The translations under genes and the position numbers were made by a program. A stretch of DNA of 64,000 nucleotides, taken from contig JAKSZP010005659.1 of assembly GCA_022478985.1 (NCBI GenBank), positions 21,010 to 85,009 of the forward strand, in the 5' to 3' direction. Origin of the DNA: Massospora cicadina (taxonomy: Eukaryota > Entomophthoromycota > Entomophthoromycetes > Entomophthorales > Entomophthoraceae). The first letter of the stretch is position 1; the number at the start of each line of letters is the position of its first letter. Of this stretch, positions 47,501 through 58,800 are shown piece after piece. The notes below the pieces were generated by a model. It saw only the letters and a list, made by a program, of their open reading frames with translations. It had not been told where the DNA came from and did not search any database.

Positions 47501-48273
47501 AATCCTGGCGACGCGAGCTTGGGGGGCAGATTTTGCACCAATGTGGGGCCTTTGCAACTGTGACGGGTAAGTGGTATGTTATCGAGACCAGTCAGTGGTC
47601 AGAGAATTCCATTTTTGTTGTTTTGAAATGGGAGATGTGGGGTTGGAATTTTGCCAGCGTTAGAATAAGGTTGATGCGGGTCATGGACCTTAATTGGCCA
47701 TTGTGGATGTGGGGACGCATCATGTTTTCGAGCAGTGGGGCATGTCATGGCAGCACATCCATTAACCCAAGGGTGGCTTTTAGAATGCTTAGTTCTATGT
47801 GGCCCTGTGGGGCGTGGGGTGAGGGCAGCCACCAGTCCATTGGTGAGGTTATCCAACAGTTCATGTCGCCAACTAGGAAAGAATCAGGGGGTAGCAGGAG
47901 GGATTTGACCAAAGAGAAAAATTCCTGATGCTTGTGTGCACCATTTGGGGTGTAGATGTTGACAATTGCGTGCGCAACGTTGGCTCATGAGAAGGTGACG
48001 ATGAGCACTCAGCCATTTAGGAATGTTTCTGAGGATGTGAATTTAAAAATTATTTTTCTGAATTAGCACCCCACAGTGCTTCGACCAAAAGGATAGGGAT
48101 GGGAGGAGCATTGTTTTCCAAGCTTCCTTGGAACCTTGTGGACAGTGGGACTCCTGGATGGCCAGAATATCCACAGGTAAATTTTGTTGTAAAAAACTCT
48201 GTTTCCTAGCCTGGGACGGGGAGGCCTTGAGTCCGGCAATATTCAGCATCCCTAGAGTGAAGGTTTCCCACAT
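44590..48273 (-). pseudogene. LINE 2 ORF2 (endonuclease-RT)
   Basis: Opens at 48273 with MWETFTLGMLNIAGLKASP (the codon there may be ATG or a variant; the homologous start in copy 1 is ATG). Endonuclease block DILAIQESHCPQG keeps the catalytic Glu. RT runs from about 46950 to 46080 with PEQFGFIPRRSIWDNVHSVA, ALVFLDQQKAYDRVNWEYLR and FADD at 46206-46217. The C-terminal finger CVVCGQHGTLFHRLEKC (about 45100-45050) is complete, CX2CX7HX4C. The protein spans the usual endonuclease, RT and zinc-finger order in at least four frames, so it is broken. Confidence 0.92.
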
Positions 48274-48299
48274 CGCACCTTAGGTGTGAGGGGGTGGGC

Positions 48300-49693
48300 C
48301 CCTGAGCCCACCAGCCTCTTCAAGGTCCCTATGGGCTTTCACAGCAGCGCGGGTGTTAGCAGCAATGCTATTGGGGTTTTTTGTTAATTTTTGTGGAAAG
48401 AGTTGTGTTGGCTTTGGCCTTCACTTTTGTTTTCCTGACGTCAGATGAATTTTTGCAGTGCAGATAAGTTTGGTGCACTGTCGAGTGGGGCAAAAAAAAT
48501 TTTCAGTTGGGATAGGTCCCAAGTCAGTTTTGACTGGAGCTTGGGTGCAGCGATTGGGTGAGATTGAATCTCCCATCGGATCCTCAGATTGAGTGGCCCA
48601 CTCAGCATAGGCCTCCCAATCTGATTGGGTGATGGATTCATGAGTCACTTCTGCCGCGAAGGTCTCCATGTCCTCCTGGCGTTGTGAGTGTGGGATGGTG
48701 GTGGTGGCCTTGGCCACTTCCTGGCCGCGGCCCTACAGGCCTGATTGGCCTTCTTCCACTCCTGCGGGGAGATGGGCTTTACCAATAGGTAGCAGCCTTG
48801 TGCTCCCCACGGGAAAGCCTCCTTGGTGCTTGCAGTTGGTTCGTAGTGCGCCTCTCCGCTGGCCATGGCCACCAAGGGGTGCTCTTGGAATGTGACACCC
48901 TCCTTGATGGGGCATGCGTGCGCCTTATGGCTGAATGCATCACAGTGGGTGCAAATGGGGGGCGCGCTGTCCACGGTTACCTGGAATGGGTGGGTGGTAT
49001 GCCCTGTGATATCAATAAAGGTGGAGTGCAGGATCTGGGTTAGGTCCTTCGCGATCTCCTCAGTTGGGGTCAGAACTGCAATGGCTTTGCCAGTGCACAA
49101 GTGTGGCATCAGCGTGAAATATTGCATTTTGAAAGATTGTATTTCGCTGTATATAGCGAGACCATCTTTCAGGTGTTGCTCTAAAATGTCACGTTTTACT
49201 GTAGTAGGCAAAAAGTCAAACGTGAGGAAAATTTGGTTTGATTTTGTCCATCTGGTGCATTTGGTTTTGATGACCCATTGCCCTTTGGAGAGGTCAACCA
49301 CTATGCGCACCGCTGCAGCCTCATCTGCTGCTATTTTGCTTTTGAAATCTAGGTCCAGCCAACCGCATGACATGGAGTGAGGTGCAACGTACACCGCGGT
49401 CAGAAAATTTTTTTGTGTACATCTTCACAAAATTTTCCCCATAAGGCTGTTTTTTGGATGTCCAGATACACATGGACTCCAAATTCCACTGACAAAAGTG
49501 GCTGGGAGTGTGGCGTGTTGATGTACTGGTTGCATCGTGCTTGCCACGCGAGTATCTCCAGGGAAATTGTGACCGCCAGTTTTTTGAGATTTTTGTCTAT
49601 TCCACCGGATTCTCTGGGGCGTTTTTGAACGTTAGAGGCCGCGGGCCTTCCGCCTGCTCCTCTTGCCTTGCTTGCCCAACTGCTCCCAGACAT
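48300..49693 (-). pseudogene. LINE 2 ORF1
   Basis: ATG at 49693 (MSGSSWASKARGAGGRP). One frameshift separates the first 97 codons from a 249-codon open stretch (49394-48645). That stretch holds CGWLDLDFKSK, RWTKSNQIFLTFDFLPTTVK and the CCHC knuckle CTHCDAFSHKAHACP, followed by GAQGCYLLVKPISPQEWKK. A tail follows to about 48300. This is the best preserved ORF1 of the four copies. ORF1 ends just before ORF2, as in non-overlapping L1-like elements. Confidence 0.9.
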
Positions 49694-49800
49694 GGGCGCA
49701 GACTAATCTCCTGAGATTATCAAACTAGATTTAGTCTTGAATTTAATAGGTTGCAAAAGTGTTTGAAACGAGAAAGAAAAGTTTAGTGTGGACAGATATT

Positions 49801-50170
49801 GCTTCACCAATTAGTCAAATGGTTCAAGTACACTGGATGTATTTATGGCCATAAAATCAAATGGGGAAAATGACATGGACAGAGTTTTAAGAAATTGAAC
49901 TACATCGATGCTAATAACTTTAAAGGGAACTGATAGGGCCATAAAATGACTCACTCAATAATAGTGTCAGCGTGTTTCCAAGCTCTAAAACCACATGACA
50001 TCGTGCATTTGCCTTTCCCAAATAGTATAAAACCCAGCATCCTCCATTGTGAAGGTTGTAAGGTTATTTGTTTCTTTCCAGATACTTAATAAAAACCAAT
50101 ACAAAAGACTTAAAATCCGCAGGCATTAAAAATTTATGTTAAAAAAATTCCACCTGTGTAAGTACCTCCC
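49801..50170 (-). pseudogene. Element F integrase, N-terminal core part
   Basis: On the minus strand upstream of LINE 2: FKVISIDVVQFL (first catalytic Asp in IDVV) and FMAINTSSVLEPFDQL-like, which lines up with element B's FINVVNPLPTS and LIAIDYLNKWVKG. Joined across the LINE it continues into TATAKAM. Stops are present, and upstream sequence is lost by about 50170. Confidence 0.7.
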
Positions 50171-50600
50171 CTTAGGCCAATGGGTGCCACAAACTCCTAT
50201 TTGATGGTGGTTCAATTAGCCTTATCCCTAGTAGTCACTTTCCTGCTGCCACAGGGGTGGGCATGCAAGAGACACAAGAGGATGCTTATGTATCCCAAAA
50301 TACCAATCTTAAGATACCGTTCATTAGTAAGGATGTTAGTAATGCTGAAAACAAGGCTTAATATTTTGAGGAGTATGATTACGCAGAAGAAGAATTTGTC
50401 AAGTTCCAAGTTAGTGGCAAGCAGCAGATGGATTTGGGAGGTGGAAAATCTAAAAATATCAAAACTCAAATTCTTTATAAAGCTAAACTACCTACAAAGA
50501 AATGAGTCACAACTGATCACACTCTTGGATGACTATGGTACCCATCATCAGTTTAACTCTTGGCGCTGGGTCCATGTTTTTGACCAATAATTTCTTTACC
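50171..50600. other. Unassigned stretch inside element F
   Basis: The plus strand is open for 136 codons (50180-50590) and another plus frame reads PSSHFPAATGVGMQETQED and EYDYAEEEFVKFQVSGKQQ. Neither matches gypsy pol, and RT and RNase H of F are missing here, so this may be foreign DNA or a deletion scar. Confidence 0.35.
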
Positions 50601-52330
50601 TTTCTCCTAGTGGTTAATTACCCCACCTAATAATAACGGAGGTGCCTTATGGAGTCTGGTTGCTTTCATAAGTGGCAGAATACCCCCGTTGGAAGCCAGA
50701 TCTTTCCTTTGCATTCCGGTTGTCTGACATCCCATACTAAGGCAGTGCAGACCTGTTCCCATGTGTGGTATTCCTTTAGACAGGGAGTCACAATCTCCAA
50801 AGCAGTTCTGTTAAGTAAGGAGTGGATATGCTTCACCTTCTGCTGTTTAGGAGCCCCTTTCCATGGAACTCTCATATGCATATAGGAAGGAGGTAATCCT
50901 TTCTAGCTGAGGGTGAACTTCTCCTTAAAACTAGACTTAAAATTAGTTAGAATAGGAGTGAAAAGGGTATTGAAGCCAGGAAATGGTGCAGGTTCAGAAA
51001 TTTTGGTTTCCACATAGTTGCGAGGAGCCTACTGATCCAACCACCATCTTAAACCCTGAGGTCCTATTGGATATTATCCCAGTTTTGGTTGAGGGAGGCA
51101 ATGGAGGCTTTGTGAGCAACCTGTTCCTTAAATGCTTGTATGTCGGCGCATTGAAGAATAAGCTGACTTTCTATGTTGTTCAAAAGCAAGTGTCAAACCA
51201 TTGACAGGTTATGAGTGGTTAGCCTGGCAGAATAGATCCTGATTTCACTATAGTGCAGGTCTTTTTCAACACAGGTTCAAAACCTGTGCTGGTTAGGAAA
51301 AACATAATTTCCTCCACCTCTTTTATCATTATTTAATTAATAATATGGATTTATAAGCTTGAATTGGGTGGTTTTCATGCAGAGTGGTTCCTCTACTACT
51401 GAATCTTTTTTAAAACCCTTGACAGCCTAGATAAAGCTGGGAGATGTATTTATCAGTGAGCTTGGTGAAGGCGCTAGATTATCCATTTCATCTGACAAGG
51501 CCTCAGCCAGGACCCTAGGGTCAAGAGGTACTCCATTCACTCAGAGCTTGCACCCTTGGGCCACATTATGGATTTGATCTCATAAGCTAGTGGGGGCTTC
51601 TAAAACGTTCTTTTTCCAGGAGTAATTGGGGTCACCAGGAGTAGGCACTGCGGGACCAGAGGGCCCATGGAGACCTTCAGGCCCTTCACTACTGGAGGTG
51701 AAGTTGTGAGAGGATAACTCTTGTAGTGCTGATGAAGTGTCCACACCAGGTTCACAAATTGGTTGAGGCGTTTGTCTCAAGCCTTGAGGAGCTGTACAAT
51801 CTAACAAAGCTGGTCCTCAAGGTAACCTGAAATTCCACTATCCAATACTGAATATTGGTTTTGGGCTCATTGATTAAATATTAGTTATCAACAATGGCTT
51901 CTCAATTATTGTGGATGAAGGAGGAGGCCGCATTATAGAAATTGATAATGTGAGAGTAAAAGGTCTAGGTAATCCCTAGTTGCCAGGAGTCTTTGTGGTG
52001 GTGCAACTTGATGCCTTTTAAAAGGTGATGGGTGGCGGGATGGATGGAGTTCTGAAGATAGCACTCATTCCCTAAAGTCAATTCTCCCTTTTGGCAGAAG
52101 ATCTGAGGTATATAGATCCAGCATGGTAGAAGACACAAAAGAAGCAAGGTAGTGACTGAATCAGCATCCCACGAAAGATGCCATCAAAATTGTTAGATAA
52201 TCATTAAGGTGTTTGTATTGAAGTTATTACTGATCACATCAAAGGAAGGTAGAGTAAACTGGAACGTGGCCCAGAACTCTAAGATTTTGGGCTGCATGGG
52301 CAATACTTCATATTGCGAGGTGGTAATCCA
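50601..52330 (-). pseudogene. Element F gag (broken)
   Basis: Minus-strand frames from the primer-binding site downward read PEGLHGPSGPAVPTPGDPN, SYNWKKNVLEAPTSL-like, LDPRVLAEALSDEMDNLAPS (51810-51400), ADIQAFKEQVAHKASIASL (about 51150) and VPWKGAPKQQKVKHIHSLL (50880-50670). Their place between PBS and pol and the helix-rich character fit gag; the exact domains are not recognised. The whole F internal region is shorter than in A, with PR, RT and RNase H not found. Confidence 0.5.
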
Positions 52331-52435
52331 TCATGTGATGCTTCTCAATAAATTTGCAGGTTGATTTTCTTAACTGTTATTGATATCCATTATTTTTTGA
52401 TGGACAGTTTCACTTAGACATCTCTTAGCACAAAG

Positions 52436-52447
52436 TAGTGAGCACCA
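52436..52447 (-). promoter_or_regulatory. Element F primer-binding site
   Basis: TAGTGAGCACCA on the plus strand is the complement of TGGTGCTCACTA. It lies four bases inside the 5' LTR edge at 52452 and confirms minus orientation. Confidence 0.88.
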
Positions 52448-52451
52448 CTCT

Positions 52452-52922
52452 TCTCAGTGTAACAGTTCTCTTGACTGACGTTGAAGTTCAAAAATGGGCT
52501 TGAAGCTGTAACTATTGGTAAAGTCAAAAAACGAAAAGATGGGCGAATATAGACTATTTTATTGAGTTGAAAAGCTTTAATATTTATAGGGTGTGTGGGG
52601 AAATGGTGTCTCAGGGACCTTTGTGGCGTAGTAGGATCAGGATCTTTCAAGCCATTCGGATTAACCGCCTGGTCAGCACCCTCATTGTTCTGCATCATCC
52701 TTGTGACTGCAGCAGTGGGTGCCGTTCCTTTGAAAATTTGGAAAACAATGATAAGATTCCTGGAGGCGTCTCCATTGATTCTCGTACATGTGATGATTTT
52801 TTATTGAATCTTGTATGGTGCCTTCAGGGTAAGGTTCCATTAACGCTAGCTTGATAGTCAATTTACTAAGGCTCAATTCAGGAGTAGGGGTCTTGACTCA
52901 ATCATCATCTCGAATCCTGACA
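52452..52922 (-). repeat. Element F 5' LTR
   Basis: Minus strand starts TGTCAGGATTCGAGATGATG at 52922. The inner end is GTTACACTGAGA (52452) or GTTACA (52458). The outer flank is CTCAG (52923-52927), matching CTCAG beside the 3' LTR: a 5-bp TSD. Confidence 0.9.
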
Positions 52923-53149
52923 CTCAGTATATTTATTCACAATATTGGGTTGCAGTGAGCAAAGAAGATAAGGCGTTTCCATTCCTATAAGCAAAAAATG
53001 TTCTCAGGGATTTTCAAATTTTATAATATGAATTCATGAATACTTTCTGCACATTCTACTTTGTTCTTGTAGTCCCTGTTACAAGAAATGTGGACAAATA
53101 GTTAGCCTTTATCTTAGATAATGCAAAATGACGTTAAAGAGCTGGTTGA

Positions 53150-53504
53150 TGTTATATGGTCATCTTCTCAAAGGCTTTTTTATATAAACTATATCTTTTT
53201 CTGGTTAGTCCTTGTAAGAAAATCAAATTTTATTATTCTGGTTGGTAATCACTGGAGCTAGTATTATTAGAAAGCATGGAAGTATTGAAAAGGGACAAAG
53301 TCACAGAAGATAGTGATTAAAGATAATAAAGTTGAGAAAAGGTTTTTTAATATCTTATTTAGTACTATTTATAGCACTATATATCTCACAGAGAAATGAA
53401 AGTATAGATATAGAATAGATAGATAGTAAAACCCTACCTTAAGAGTTACATGGCGTGAATATCTTATAGCTCATGTGATAATAAGGGATAATCAAAGTTA
53501 AAAG
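53150..53504 (+). repeat. LTR family G, copy 2, left part
   Basis: Matches 25190-25410 (GGGACAAAGTCACAGAAGATAG, TAGTACTATTTATAGCACTATA, ATGGCGTGAA). Cut at 53504 by a solo LTR; the right part resumes at 55392. The left boundary is uncertain. Confidence 0.65.
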
Positions 53505-55391
53505 TGTTAAATCTTGGGAATTGGTAGTGACTCAATCGAGCACCAATTGTTAAATGTTTTAATCCATTTACTATTTTCATATACTAACTCGCTTCAGCTC
53601 CCTTTGTGAACTGCACTGGTCCTTATATGTGCATTGTTCAACTTGTTGATAATAAATTATATGTGGCAGTAATAGTATGTAGACTGCTACTATAGTGAGC
53701 TTATTATAGTCAAAATTATTGTTAGGTCTAACGCTAAACTATTGCTTTTCCTAATCTTGAATGTTGTAGAAATCGAGCTTACTTACGCTCACTTGGTGCT
53801 ACGCCACTGGATCCCACAAAGAATTTCAAATAAATAAAATTATAAAACTATAAAAATTTATTTTTATAATATCTTAATGTGAGTGCAGGAGTATGAATGA
53901 GAATAAATCCTTTTCTAATTTTCAACAATTAGTTTTTATACTATGTTGAAGGTTGGAGGGAATTTGGGGATAGGTTTGGAATAGCTTTGATGATTTCCAA
54001 TTTAGGCAATATGTGTGTCAATCCTATCAGATCTTGAGATTTAGTTAAATTTTGGTAGAACGGACGTTGAGGTTTTAAGGCAGAATATACCCATGTGGCA
54101 AGGTTTTGATGTACCGCAACCAATAACCACCAGAGAAATATTACACCTCAAGGGCCCACCGCCACACCTATAAAAGGGGTGGCACCCGCTCAGATGTGGT
54201 GAAGGACTTGGTGATGGTTGGGGAGTACCCTCTGCTAGTTTCCCTGAAGTCTTTTGATCAATCAGCAAAATGTGATTTTTTAATTTTACAGAAAGTGCCC
54301 ATGCAGGTTTTGAATTGGTTTTACCCCAGTTTACAGGGTTCCACTGAGAATTGACCAGGATCTTTTGGCTGATATCATCGACAATATGATAAGAATTGTT
54401 CTTAATAGCATCAGAAAATTGCAAATGGCTGAAATTTCCCTTTTTCAGTGGAACTTGACCTAAAACATTCCTATTTTTGAGCTGCAAAGGTAAATGTCCA
54501 ACAAATATATTCTGGAAAATTTGTATTTACTTTTTCCTTCTATTTTAGAACTCATTTTCAGCTCTAGTATAGAGGCTCTTTCTGTCACTTCTTGTCATGG
54601 AGAATCCTCAGAGATTACAATGATATAGACAAAGGAACCCCTTTGTCCTTCCAACTCTAATCACAAGAGCAAACAGTCTTAATTTAAAAACTTTGATGGT
54701 AATTACTTATTATGATCAGATCTGTTTATTAAGAAAAAATTGAGGGAGTTTATAAGGAAATGGGCGCTCAACATTTTGGTTGGCCCCCTTTTGGATACAG
54801 CAGCCACGCCAATGAATTAATACTCTAGGGTTGCTTGAAACAATAATCTTCCTCATCTGTTTCAATCAGATTCTCTTTCTGAATCTCAATGCAACTCTTC
54901 TGAGTTGAAGTAAAGGATGTGTCCCATTACCCTCACTCAACTCTCACGAATTACCCTTATCAGGTAACAACCTGCTTAAGTAAGAGGACCCTTATTTATA
55001 AACATCAAGTTGCAATCTTGAAAAGGTTAACTCCAAAGTTGCTCTATTACAAGCAGCTTAACTCACTTGCAACTCATAGAACCCTTAGTTAATTGGTAAC
55101 TAAACCTGTTTGACTTCTACAAGGTAATCAAGTTATCATAGTAAAATTAATTTTCATTATTACTTGTTTATTGTCTGGATCATCCCTGATGAGGATAAGC
55201 AATCTGGCATATTTATCTGACGGATCAACCCTAGAATTACCTAACATTCACTCAGTATAGTACTCTGAAAAATAGTTATTATACATAATTGATAACTCCA
55301 ACATTTACTAGCGGTATAAAATACCTAGAGGACAAAAAGATGAATCATAATCAATTAAGCTGGGTATTGTAAGCATATTGAAATCCCAACA
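53505..55391 (-). mobile_element. A-related solo LTR inside G copy 2
   Basis: The insert is TG...CA on both strands, 1887 bp, flanked by AAAAG (53500-53504) and ATAAG (55392-55396), a 5-bp TSD with one mismatch. Read on the minus strand it starts TGTTGGGATTTCAATATG, like element A's LTR (TGTTGGGATTTTAGCCTA). It shares TACTTAAGCAGGTTGTTACC (A: TACCTAAGCAGGTTGCTAGC) and ends AAGATTTAACA. It is about 750 bp longer than A's LTR; a 149-codon minus-strand frame without ATG (54041-54487) lies in the extra part. Confidence 0.7.
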
Positions 55392-55556
55392 ATAAGTAAT
55401 GCTTAGTTAATTTCAATAGTGGATCACTATTAGGGCAATTTTAAATCCTACCATAATTTTTTTTGTGCAATCTAATCTGGTATACTTAATTGAAATAGCA
55501 TGGTAATTATAATTTAATTGTAATAATAATTTTGGACCTAATATAAATTAGGTCTA
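55392..55556 (+). repeat. LTR family G, copy 2, right part
   Basis: Continues G copy 1 (AGTGGATCA, AATTTAATTGTAATAATAAT, TTGGACCTAATATAAAT) and ends AGGTCTA; a TGGCGCACTG primer-binding-like site follows at 55558. Confidence 0.7.
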
Positions 55557-55557
55557 G

Positions 55558-55567
55558 TGGCGCACTG
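55558..55567 (+). promoter_or_regulatory. Putative G-family primer-binding site, copy 2
   Basis: TGGCGCACTG one base after the LTR end, as in copy 1 (one base different). The 220 bases after it carry only the AAGGTCAAGGATT match to G copy 1. Confidence 0.45.
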
Positions 55568-55884
55568 CATATCAAAAAAATAGAAGATACTATAGAAACA
55601 TAGCATAATAAATATAATAGGAAACTCAAGGTCAAGGATTCTCCAATATTTTAAAAATTACTGCCACTCATGGTAAAGAGCTTAAGTGCATTAATATGTC
55701 TTTCTTATGCTGGAAGTCAATAGAATGTTTATTTTTATCATAATCTTTACTAAAATTCTATGATTTCACCGTTGTATTTTTTCATTTGACTATCAAAAAG
55801 TATATTTAATTTTAGTTTATTGTGAGGAAGGCCAACCAGGGGATGGTTACTTCTGAATGTTAACCCAAAAGAAATGAAACTTAG

Positions 55885-58800
55885 TAACAGGGGAGGCACC
55901 CCAGAGAAGCGATGCTATCTCTTGTTGCCAGCGGGAACGCCACTATGGGGAGGGGGAGGGAACGTGTAAAGGGGTCATAATCACAATTGAACACGTGTGG
56001 AGGAAAGGGTCTGATTTGATGAACCAAACTGGGAACCAGGAGGAGACCAGCTAACAGCGACGCGGTGGGAGGTACCCAAACATCCACACCTGAAAGTGGT
56101 CCACCAAATGGGACCAGAATCTGTGGACAGCTTCTGGGAGGGTGGGGGTGGAGCCTGTGATGGCATCCAAGACAATCGTGTGGATAGTCCACATGGCGAT
56201 TGTGACCACCAGAGCATGGAGAGAAGGTGGAAGGAGGGATACCATGGATATTTCAAACATATCTCTTGACAGACTGAAGGGATGTGTTTGATCCTGGACA
56301 AGCAGACGTTGAACTTCGCGCCATATCACTTTAGAGGTAGGACACTTCTCCAGGCGGTGAAACAGCGTTCCATACTGGCCACACATGACGCAGGATGAGT
56401 GTAAAGCATTAGAGTGCTCAGCCGTATGGTACACCCGCCTCAGGCAGAGCCACACATGGGAACAGATATGAAGCTGCAACAGAGGGTGATGTGCATATTT
56501 CCAAATGTCTTCTGTGTCTCAATGGAATAAGGGATGTCCATCATGTCCAGGTAGTCCACCCTGGATAGGAAATGGGGCCGTGTGGGGATCAAGACATCTT
56601 AAATGGGTAACCCCTGTACCTCCTGTGTAAACTGAGGAGAGGGGCGGCCTCTCTGAGCTGTGTGTCCATTAATACAATTTCTCCACTCAGCGCTCCGCAT
56701 GGAGAGGAGGATTCATTTGTAGTGGGTTTTAGTACCATGAGGACCTGTGGCCAATGGGTGAGAAGCCAGATATTTTATCAAGGAGTGAGGGTTCGATGGA
56801 TTGTTAAGGCCCAGGGTGCAGGAGAAGTTGGAGCGGGCCGCGCGGGACCAGTGTTGGGAGGGGAGCACTGGGGCAGTGATGGCTGCAATCCAGGTGCCCA
56901 AGATCTTGGCAGCATGGGCTTTAAAGTCAAGCAGGCCCAAGCCACCATGACGACAAGGGCCAAACATGACCTCAAGCTGCACAGGCGGTGGGCGGCCTGA
57001 CCATAGCCACCCTTGTAGGTGGGCATACATAGATTTGAAAAACCTGGGGAGAAGGCGATTGCGTGGGCTCCAAACCAGACTTTGGAGAGAAGCATAGAGT
57101 TGACTAAAACAACCTTGCCAGTAAGGGAAGTAGGGTGGGCTCTGAGGGAGGCGATACGCTTCATCACATTGTCTAGAATACTACTTTACATTACTGCTGA
57201 GGCATACCCGCCTGCCTCTACCCACACGCCCAGATGGCGGACATGCCCTATGGTAGGGCGTGGCACGAAGGGGAGCACAAGTGGGGCGGTGTGGGGTAAG
57301 CAGGGAAGGCGAGCATGTGTGCGAGCAGATGGGCCAGGCTGGGCATTGGTCGCTGGGGCCCAGCAGGTTTGATACCAAGCAAGGAGGATGATTTCAGTTT
57401 TGGAAGCGTTCAGTGCAGCATTACTTACCTGGGAATACTCCTGGATGAGAGCTTCAAGTGCGCGTGCATCTTGATTATTAGACACCCCGACCACACAGTC
57501 ATCTGCAAACGCCATCATCTTGACTGGGGCTTGGCCTGGTACATGGACCCCAGTGAGGTGGGCATTCACGTTTCGAAGTAGTGGGTCAAGGCTGAAGTTG
57601 TATAAGAGTGGGCTAAGGGGGTCCCCTTGGCGTAGGCCCCTTAGAGGGCGGAGTACTTCCGTTAGGAAGCCTGGGCCACGGACTGCCATTGTCGCAGATT
57701 CTGTGAGCAGCATCACCCAGTTTATGAAGCGGGGGGTAGGCGGAATTGATGGAGGCAGGCCCTAAGGTATTCCCAGTTTACTATATCATAGTCCTTCTGT
57801 TGGTCCAAAAATACAAGTGCCCCAGAGGCTGTGGACTGGCATTCGTTAGCCACAGAGTGCACGTTGTCCCAAAGCGACCTTCTGGGTATGAAACCAAATT
57901 GTTCTGGGGAGATGGTTGCAGAAGCTACAATCCCTAAATGGTTAGCCATGATTTAGTTAAAATTTTTGTATCCGTGTTAGTTAAAGAAATGGGGCGCCAG
58001 TTGGCTAGGTCTAGCTTATCCCCTTTCTTGAAGAGTGTGATGGTGAAGGCCTCTTGCCCTCCTGGTAGAAAACGCTATCCAGAAGGCTCTGGATAAGGGA
58101 GGCAAGAAGCAGTGGGGATATATATTTGAAGTACTTCTTATAGAACTCATACGGAATGCCATCAGGGCCTGGGCATTTCCGATTTGGTGAACTGCGGATG
58201 GCTGACCAGAGTTCATTCAGAGTAATCAAATTCATTAATTAGGGTATTGGGAAATGGTGCAGATGTGAGTGCTGTCATAAAATTTCGCCACTTTGGCTGG
58301 CTGAATTGGATCAGATCAGTACAACTCAGAGTAATACTTTTGTACTTTGATTGCCACTTCAGCTGGCGTATCCGCAATGGAATCATCTGATCTCTGCACC
58401 TGTGTGCAGGCCACGCTCTGGCGCGGTGCGAAGAATTTTTTAAAAATCTAAGCGGTGCACAAGCCACCCTCTGTAATGTGTTTGGCCCTGTACTGAACAC
58501 AAACCTGATGTTTGTGTTGCCTTTCAAGCGCGTTGAGGTGGGTGGCTGCTTCTGCCCACTTCTGGCACCAAGCAGGGCTGTAGCCTGTGGCTGGGATGTT
58601 AAACTCCAGGTGTGCCAACTTTACCAGAGCGCGCGAGATGACAGCTGATGTAGCTTGTGAGCGTCGGGAGGAGAGGTGGCGAGTGTTTCAGATGGTATCC
58701 TCTTTGAAGGCTGACCATGTGGAAATTGGGTCTGCACAAAATGGTGTAATAAACTCTTTTGCTGAAATCACTGATTCCACCCAAGTGGAAAATCCTGGTG

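Larger units (their letters stand above)
44487..49800 (-). mobile_element. LINE copy 2, inserted in element F integrase
   Basis: The element (44503-49784, minus) is flanked by AGTGTGGACAAATATT (44487-44502) and AGTGTGGACAGATATT (49785-49800), a 16-bp TSD with one mismatch. The flanks belong to the integrase of element F, whose reading joins across it. The 5' end at 49784 and the CAATAAA 3' end match copies 1 and 3. The 3' tail is a run of AAATTT repeats instead of poly(A). Confidence 0.95.

Noticed and set aside
51215..51300. tRNA-like stretch with a GGTTCAAAACC B-box and a GTGGTTAGCCTGG A-box-like part
   Set aside because: The T-arm pairs well (ACAGGTTCAAAACCTGT), but no matching acceptor strand or plausible anticodon arm is found; not called as a tRNA.
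54041..54487. 149-codon minus ORF as a host gene
   Set aside because: The first codon is TTG, no ATG context or promoter is visible, and it lies inside an LTR-like insertion; kept only as a note.
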